Below are positions 56,823 to 64,000 of a stretch of 64,000 nucleotides of DNA, piece after piece. This stretch comes from Diphasiastrum complanatum (Eukaryota; Streptophyta; Lycopodiopsida; Lycopodiales; Lycopodiaceae). The notes below the pieces were generated by a model. It ran no database searches. It worked only from the letters and a program-made list of their open reading frames with translations, and was not told the DNA's origin. Where the stretch lies: contig CM055104.1 in the NCBI GenBank assembly GCA_029204225.1, positions 39,116,527-39,180,526 on the forward strand, read 5' to 3'. Both the position numbers and the translations under genes were made by a program. Positions within the stretch are counted from its first letter, which is position 1, and each line of letters begins with the position of its first letter.

Positions 56823-57852
56823 TACAACATTAGGTTTTTCATCACTTTATGGATCTTTCATATTTGGCACCAAGTTGTCTGGTGGTTTTCACAAGGTTAT
56901 AGCTGAAAAGTCAATTAGATTTGCTTGTATTTGAAGTAACTTGGTGTCTTTTTGCTATTAGGTGCATGTGATTAGAGCCTAAATTGAGTAACACAGTATC
57001 AGTAATTGTCTGAAGGCTTTCTTTAGATTGATTGTGAGAAAGAATGCTGCTTTTTAGGAGTGATCAATCATTTTTTCGACTGTTTGAAGTCCTATGGCTT
57101 ACTCTCACCTTTTGTGGTCTTGTGATTATGGTCGTTAAAAAGGATTGCATAAGTCACTATTATCCCTGAGTATTATGCAGGACATAGGTGCTGCCATTTG
57201 AGTGTATGCATGAAATGCCCAAATGAATGTTAATCTTGAGTGTTAGATTTATGTGACTTTTTATTAAAGGAAAGAGACGAGCTTAGAAGATCTGCAAGCA
57301 AAAACACAGGCATGGGGTATTCAGCTGCTCTGCACATAATTATGTTCCTAATGCTAGATATAACTAGTGATATTATAGATCAAAAAAGCATTGTTGGCCA
57401 CCTCAATTCATTCCACTCAGTTATCGTCAAAACTGAGCACCAAAGAACAAGGCTGACTGTAGATAAAGGCCAAAAATTGGGCAGGCTGGTTGTATCAAGA
57501 AGACTTCCAGATGACTTGAGCCATCAAATAAGACTAATATGTAGATGAGGCACGATAAAGTCATTGCTATTTATTTATTTCCATGAAATGAATACCCTTT
57601 AGAGGAGTGATACTTTTAAATGTGAGTACTTTGGTAAGAATTATTTCCAGTACACTATCTTTTAGGTATTATCACTTGCAATACTTCAAAGAGTGAAAAC
57701 GATGTATGCATTATGCTTCATTCGATAGCTTTGCATGAAAGTCCGTGTTATCTGCAATCTTATCTCCAAATTTGATTAAGCTAATAGTGGTTCATAGCCG
57801 TTTACATTTTTCTTTCAGCATAGAATTTTATCAGAAGTCTGTTGGCTTGCAG

Positions 57853-57954
57853 GGTACAATAGTAACAGTTGGACGTGCAAGAGCAGTTGTCATTGGAATT
57901 GGGCCCAATACTGCAATGGGAAAGATTCACAATGCAATGTCGCAAGCAGTGGAT
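57853..57954 (+). CDS. ECA3-like Ca2+-ATPase exon 11
   Basis: Encodes GTIVTVGRARAVVIGIGPNT and AMGKIHNAMSQAVD (34 codons), the end of the actuator domain with the conserved G...AVV..G..T.MG.I. Acceptor ttgcag, donor GAT|gtgagt, phase 0. Confidence 0.96.
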
Positions 57955-58587
57955 GTGAGTCAAAGCAAAGACAACTTATTTTAGGGTGCATATGACAAAG
58001 TGACTTGAGCAGATGAATTCCATCTTGATTCTTTCTTAGAAACATTAGGTCTGCCTATTTCCATGTGTGTCAGGGTAGGGATGATAGGTGTCATGGTGAA
58101 TTGAGTTTTATTGAAACTTTAAGTGCGAATTTGATCAAATGTTGCATGGTGTTGCTAATCAAAGCCGACAACGAAGTCTTAGTACTACAATGGGGATTGT
58201 GTCCTTGATTCGTTGCATCAAGTACATCTAGTCATAGGTACACTTTTCACTTTTTCTTGCATAGACCTACATGAACCTCATATATGCTTCACCTTTACTA
58301 CTATAAGTTAGAACATTGGTCTTGGAAAAAGCTGTGTGCATGGATTCCATGCATCACTCATCTAAGTATATGAGGTCAGTAGTATGTCTACTGAGTATCA
58401 TCTACCACCTGGGAAGCACGCTAGTTTCTTCAATGAAATCAAATGTACTAAGGTCCTTTGAAAACTTACATGCTTAGCTTCTGTTGCTTCTCCCTCTGCC
58501 TACCTTTTGTGGAGTGCATGCAATGGATGAATGTGACATATTATCTGGATAAATTTAGTTCAAGGTCAAATGACAAACTGAGCTAAT

Positions 58588-59078
58588 CTGTGATGCATAG
58601 AACCCACGGTTCCCAGAACCGTGGGTCCTGGGAACCGTGGAAGGAACCGTACCACATTTCATTGAACCGTGGTACGGTTCCAGTATTTAATTAATTAATT
58701 AATTATTTAACTACCAAATTCATACAGAAACAGATTTGGACCTGATTTGGACACAGCCTGATCCATAATAGATTTGGACAGACAAATAGGACCTGATCCA
58801 TAATAGAATTTCTGGTCCAAAATAGGACCTGATCCACACAGACACAGACACAGATTTGGACCTGATCCATAACAGTTTTGGACAGACCATAGAACCGTAC
58901 TGTTAATCCACACAGCCCTGTTAATTCACACAGACCTGTGTACGGAAAACAAACAATTCAATTAATTAACTAATTATCAGTACGGTTCACCACGGTTGCA
59001 GGTAAAATTTTCTGAGAACCGTACGGTTCTCAGAACTGCGGTGAACCGTACACAGTTCATTGATTCTATGCTGTGATG
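58588..59078. mobile_element. hAT-like MITE with 8-bp TSD in intron 11
   Basis: 58596-59070 (475 bp) has CATAGAA/TTCTATG ends and the same 8 bp, CTGTGATG, on both sides (58588-58595, 59071-59078). Subterminal regions are crowded with AACCGT/ACGGTT palindromes. The core has ATTAATTAATTAATT and a 'gatttggacctgatcca' minisatellite. An 8-bp TSD is typical of hAT transposons. No transposase is encoded. Confidence 0.88.
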
Positions 59079-60157
59079 TTACATGCTATTTAAAAAACTT
59101 TGCATGTAGAAATACCTTCCATTTCATGTGCGGAAGGAAGGGATGAATGTTTTTTTGTTGTGATTCTGTGCTAACTATTTATAGGACTTACATGAAGTGC
59201 ATAAAAGAAAAACAAGTAGACTTGCATGAGAATCTCGGACGTGCATGAAATTTCTTCTAGAATCTATTGATGTCTTGCAGCACAATCTTCTAAGCATATG
59301 ACAATACTCACGAAAATCCAAGGACCAGCAGACAAGAAAGAAAAATCACATTTCTATTGACTGAAATAACTGTTAAATAGTAAATGCTTCAAGGCAAAAA
59401 TCTCTTCCCAAAATTTGCAGTACTTACAGTGAAAGGCAACATATCTCATGAAAGGCAGACAAACTAATTGCCTAGATCAAAGGTCTCATGTCAAATAATA
59501 ACCTAATAGTGACCCCTCAACGATGAGTATCGTTCTATTTCAACCCGAATGAGTTGAATATAGTTTGATGCAAAGAACAAAGAAGTTTTCAGCTGAGTAC
59601 TTGGCTTCTGACGCCTAAAGTTTTGCGACATTGTTGGACTTTGTGTCCTTAGGCTGAGAATAGGTAGTGGCTAATGAGAGTCTAAGAACTTCAAATTAGA
59701 GATGTCTAGCGATTTATGTTTCTGAGATTCAGCTCAAATCAGGTACCTCCCTTACCGCTCACAGTCACATGACATGTGTTACGTTCTTGCAGTAAGCTAC
59801 AGACACAGCACAGTCCCTCTAAGTTTACCCTAAGCCCATTTTCTCTCCTGTGAGTCAAAATTATTGTAGGTGAGGATCTAGAGAGAGTCATGTTGAAATA
59901 GATACTGTTTAAGAGATAGAGAGGCACCTACAATGTTATACATACCAGGTAACTCACTCTGGAACATAGCCCAAAATCTTTGCCAGGAAATACATAATAT
60001 AAAGCCTACTTGCTTCTGTAGATAAATTTCTCAATCGGTTATGACCTATCTGCTGCATTAAATTTGGTTTCTTGTCAGCTTTCATAGGCCATGTCTTCTC
60101 TGTCATGGATTCAATGTGCTTCAACTTGGATTACTGTGGAAAATTGGATTCTTGCAG

Positions 60158-60211
60158 GAAATGACTCCTCTAAAAAGAAAGCTGGACGAATTTGGCACCT
60201 TCTTATCCAAG
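60158..60211 (+). CDS. ECA3-like Ca2+-ATPase exon 12
   Basis: Encodes EMTPLKRKLDEFGTFLSK (residues 242-259), the cytosolic lead-in to M3, with the TPLK..LDEFG motif intact. Donor AAG|gtgtca, phase 0. The next expected peptide (start of M3) was not found before the window ends. Confidence 0.95.
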
Positions 60212-62273
60212 GTGTCAATCTGTTCTGTTCAAATCTTTTTTCTGGTTATATCAGTGTACAGATTAAAAAATTGTACCTTCCTGATAGTTGAAAAGATGGC
60301 TTCATCCAGCTTCATTGAACTCATTGTTGGTCCTGGTATTAAATGAGTTTAGGGAAAGTATTTATTATTGTTTATATGCTATGTTTGATGGGGGTGACAA
60401 AATTGGAACCCATGTTCGCCCTGGTATTATCCTCTTTGAGGAAACCTTTGTATGGATGAGGATTGTCTCGAGATAAAGGTTACAAAATAAAAGAATTTGT
60501 CAATTTCAAGATCACAACAATGATTCACTAGCAAACCAGGATCTCTGTTTGGGCTAAATATGACACATTCTGAAGCCCATTGTATTCAGAAAAACTGCAG
60601 CCATGCATGTCTGGATCACTACTTTATTTGATGAATATGGTTTTTTAGCTATTGAATGTTTCTAGGAAATGGTTGTTGGATGAAAGCCTTATGGATTCAA
60701 ACGATTCTAATTATCTGAGTCAAGATTTTTTAATAAGCAATTTTGCTATGGTATAACTTTCTTGATAGAGTGAGATGATTCTGCAGGTAAACAGGGTTAT
60801 AGTGTATGATGATTTGATTGCTGCTGGTGTAAATGCCTGTGGCCAGCTTTGGCACAAGTGACTACTTATGTGAAATCGAAAGAACATTCCGTGATGCTGC
60901 TTCATTGAATGCTGCATATGCATGGATGCATCTCAATTTTTTAGATTTGCAATGAGTCAGGATGAATATGCCAAAGTCTGACATGCAAGACAAGGCCTAG
61001 TCTAACCTCTCAATTGTCCACTTCTGCTGATATAGTTCTCTGTTGTTTGATCCACAATGATTTATTGGAACTAATTGCAACTGTGAACTGCAAGTGTACC
61101 CACAGACGGGCACACTAAAATGGAATCTCTATATATGAAATTACATTGGTTGAGGAGAGCTTACAGACAGCAAACCTGTAGAATTGAAGCCAAAAAGTAA
61201 GCACAAGTAAAGTATCTCATAATTGGTATTTAGGTGTCTTTCCTACAGCAATTACATACCAGTTCCGGTGACATAAGTCTCAAAAATACACAGGGCTATC
61301 TCTTTAGTTGCTATCCCACGTGAAAATTTTGTCTCAAGAACTAGTAATTTGATCAGAATGCAGTGGCTATTTCTCTCAAGATATGTGGTTTCTGATAAGG
61401 ATTACTTTGATAGAGGGAAGACGTTTTTTGTCCTGCTGATTCTTGCACTTCTGAAAATTTTCTCTAACCTAAATGGGCTGATATATTCTCAAGCTGCTAC
61501 TGTTTATACACCTCCATCTAAAAACACAGTATTTCAGAACCCCCATTTACTTTACCAACTTCCTTCAATGGTATCTTTTTACTGACATTCTTGAGATTTG
61601 AACTTTCTTATTGGGATACTTTGATTAGGTTCCTTTTAGCCTTTGGCTGCACCCGGGAGCATTTTGCAAACTCTACATGAAATCACATGTGCCATACAGC
61701 ATTTCTTTAGGCCCTGTTTGTACCACCTTTTAGTTAATGCCCTATGCATATACCACAACTGAACAATTAATTACACTAGCAGGGCCCTTTATAGATTTTT
61801 TTCCCAATCAATTCCACTGGCCCTTTTCTTGTGTACCACTTATAATTGAGGGTACTTAGCAAGATTCTTGAAAGTGCTGTCTACTGGAAAACTCTCGTGT
61901 GAACTACCCTTGATGTCACCCTTAAAACATAAGAATAAATTATATCACATCTCATCAATCATCCACACATGCAAAGCATTGAGGGGTCAAGATGGGGACC
62001 TTGTCCCCCTGCACTTTTCTGTTCTTATATTATGCAAGTGTCCACCAACAAAAGTTGGTCACATAATTAATTTCTTCAAAGGAATCACTTCCTAAATTTG
62101 ATCTCTTGCTTCTTCTAGAAATAGAAAAAAACATCTTCAATATATGCTAAAAATAGCAAATAATCAACAAACTGGTTCTGTACTAGTTTCCTTCAACATG
62201 CACCTTCTTGCTTGAAGTTCCTTAGTTTGATAGGGATGAATGGGATTAGAGAGAGAAAGTAGGTTTTGGTAGA
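60212..62273 (+). other. intron 12, proximal part
   Basis: No exon encoding M3 and no recognised TE. A possible acceptor at 60781-60785 is followed by a frame without ATPase similarity. Confidence 0.6.
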
Positions 62274-62458
62274 TAAAGAAAGAAAGTTTATTAATGTCTT
62301 TTCCATGCCAAAGGCATATAACACTAAAAAGTACATGTCAAGTATGGGGTAACAGTGGGAGCGCATAAACGTCTCCGAAGATGCTAAAAGAAAACATCTA
62401 ATGTATACTAAGATATATGCGATATAATGATGTCGGTGCATAAAAATCTGAAACACTG

Positions 62459-63447
62459 TCATGAGGAACTGCCGCTACCGTAGACAAATGTGATGCGGGC
62501 TGCAGCATGCGGGAGCTCTGGAATCTGCTGATGTCGCACATGGGTGTGGGAGGTATGTCGTCGTGGAGGAGGCCTAGAAGTACCGACCGCTAAATGGTGA
62601 TGAATAGTACGCTGTCTCTGATCTCTGTGGGCATGTAGGGGACTATCATCGGTGTCATCCTCGTCATCGTCAATATCTAGGTCTCGTGGTCTCCGCCTAC
62701 AAAAGAATGAAGTGATCAGTAGCTGAGGAGTAGAGTGCTGGGTCGCCTCGTGTAGATCTCGTCGCAATAAGAACATCTCTCGTATCATGAGAGCCACGCA
62801 TCATGAGTCCTCATAGAATATAAGAGATCGTAGAGTGGTGGGCCTGTCTCTGAACAAACAATGGTATCTCCCTTTGATCTCATAGTAAATAGGGCATCTA
62901 AAAATGAAATGCTCCTCGGACTCCACCTCGTCTAAAGAGCAAAATTGGCAAATCTGCTCCTCTCGTGGAATACCATGGAACCTCCCAGTCTCAATAGCTA
63001 GTTGATGTGAGGATACTTTGAGCTGCCCCAATGTGACCCCGATGCAATGTGATAAGCCTGAGGCTAACTATCGTGGCAGTATTGGAACTCCGACTACATC
63101 TAGCTCGAGAAAGTGGGTCCGGTAGAAATCAGGCTTAACTCCCAACTGGCGACTACATGCCCGTGCTAAATATGCTCGATATAGAAACTGTCTGATATAC
63201 TGGTGAGTGCCTGATGGAAGCTCAGTGATGGATATACCAAATGACTCATGTAGGAGGTGGGATGCCTGAGAGAACCATGATAGCCTGTAGACCTGGTCAT
63301 GGAGATGGTGTGATGAGGATAGTGCAATCTGAGTGTATCGTCTGTCTGTATCCCGCATGGCCTGTAATCTCTAAATATACGTGATAAGCTGGAAAACTGC
63401 GTCAATCTGTAGAGGTGGGACTGCAAAATCGGTGAGTAGAATCTCAC
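62459..63447 (-). pseudogene. LINE D ORF2 C-terminal region
   Basis: Three overlapping frames together cover the finger and tail: LPSGTHQYIRQFLYRAYLA (63250-63150), VSSHQLAIETGRFHG and finger CQFCSLDEVESEEHFIFRC (63031-62880, ligands intact), then an Asp-rich and His/Arg-rich tail (DDDEDDTDD; HAHRDQRQ; 62797-62459). Frame breaks near 63060 and 62800 make it non-functional. Confidence 0.83.
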
Positions 63448-64000
63448 GTGGAACTGAGGGCTTCGCTCGGATCAGACGAGCTAACATGGTGGTCTGCAAA
63501 CGTGACTAGCTGGCCCAATGTGAAGAAGGTACACCATGTCTCTGCTGCATATAAGGCCATGGGGGTGACAATGGTATCAAAAAGTCAACACTTACTCTGA
63601 GCATGCTGGATGGACTTCCGAAAACAGAACCGCTCAAGCTGAACTAGGGAGGCATGACCCTTTCCAAGTTGAGTGGTGGCGGCCTATCTCATTCTAAAGG
63701 AGAATCCCCAAATATGTGTTAGAGGAGACCACCTCTAGAGGCTATCCATCAAAAGTAAGCTCCTGTCGCTGCATAAATGCTTGAGAAGTGTTGCCATGAC
63801 CTTGGTCTTCCCAATGTTCACCCCTAGACCCCATCTGGAACAGACCTCTTGTAAACAATCCAACTGTCGCTGCAAGCCCTCCCTGGTTGGGGAAATGAGT
63901 ACTACATCGTCTGCATAGAGAAGAATGGCAATCAGAATGTCAACAAGTCTGCAACCAGTACCTCCGCACTGTCAAATGACTCTCTCTAACTCATCAATGT
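63448..64000 (-). pseudogene. LINE D reverse transcriptase fragment
   Basis: Minus-strand translation gives IDEL-type sequence at the edge, GTGCRLVDILIAILLYADDVV at about 63970-63905, TREGLQRQLDCLQ and GVNIGKTKVM, followed by a degraded thumb. Several frame changes. Confidence 0.8.

Larger units (their letters stand above)
62274..64000 (-). mobile_element. LINE D (runs off the right edge)
   Basis: Minus-strand LINE with the same ORF2 order as LINE C. The 3' end reads hairpin (62317-62305), 'taataaac' then (CTTT)3; a short AG run lies nearby (62248-62257). RT sequence reaches the window edge (LLYADDVVLIS near 63920, IDEL near 63990), so the 5' end is outside. Confidence 0.85.

Noticed and set aside
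60781-60860. Possible exon after 'attctgcag' in intron 12
   Set aside because: The downstream frame (VNRVIVYDDLIAAG-like) does not match the expected M3 sequence of ECA pumps.

Overview
This is plant nuclear DNA. It holds the 5' part of one host gene, spread over more than 43 kb and split by introns packed with retroelements, preceded by about 20 kb of nested, decayed retrotransposons. The host gene, on the + strand, encodes an ER/Golgi-type P2A calcium ATPase most like plant ECA3. Twelve exons (20675 to 60211) join in one open frame of 259 codons. The window ends inside intron 12, before the phosphorylation and nucleotide-binding domains. Very long TE-filled introns (intron 1 is 17.5 kb, intron 3 is 10.5 kb), Ty1/copia dominance and no gene clustering suggest a large-genome vascular plant. 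A gymnosperm or fern is plausible, but the sequence does not settle the species.

Layout. 1-6.6 kb: three copia remnants in opposite orientations; the minus one keeps a nearly open gag-pol. 6.6-9.4 kb: AT-rich DNA with an array of 13-bp palindromic motifs. 9.4-13.6 kb: a deleted copia with its 3' LTR, then an internally deleted copia (11742-13557) with a perfect target-site duplication (TSD). 14.5-14.8 kb: three tandem tRNA-derived SINE units. 15.2-19.6 kb: a copia with a 1.2-kb 5' LTR, interrupted by a Ty3/gypsy gag-protease fragment. 19.7-20.7 kb: foldback element and upstream region of the ATPase gene. Intron 1 (20.7-38.2 kb): a complete non-autonomous LTR element with TSD, then a head-to-tail chain of LINE-type elements joined by (AG)n tracts, a gypsy integrase tail, a plus-strand LINE, an ORF1-only LINE relative and a copia LTR. 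Intron 3 (38.5-49.0 kb): an internally deleted copia with TSD, a copia RT/RNase H remnant, a TRIM-like element and a LINE fragment. Introns 9, 11 and 12 carry a solo LTR with TSD, a hAT-like MITE with 8-bp TSD, and another LINE that runs off the window.

The most unusual system is a LINE family whose 3' ends share a small hairpin, with base-pair covariation in one copy, followed by (TTTC)n/(CT)n instead of poly(A). The 5' ends of most copies abut a (CT)n tract in the same orientation, four of them in a direct chain. Three copies encode only an ORF1-like coiled-coil protein yet carry the same leader or tail. This looks like a microsatellite-seeking LINE and its ORF1-only partner. All boundaries were read by eye; no database search or alignment was run.
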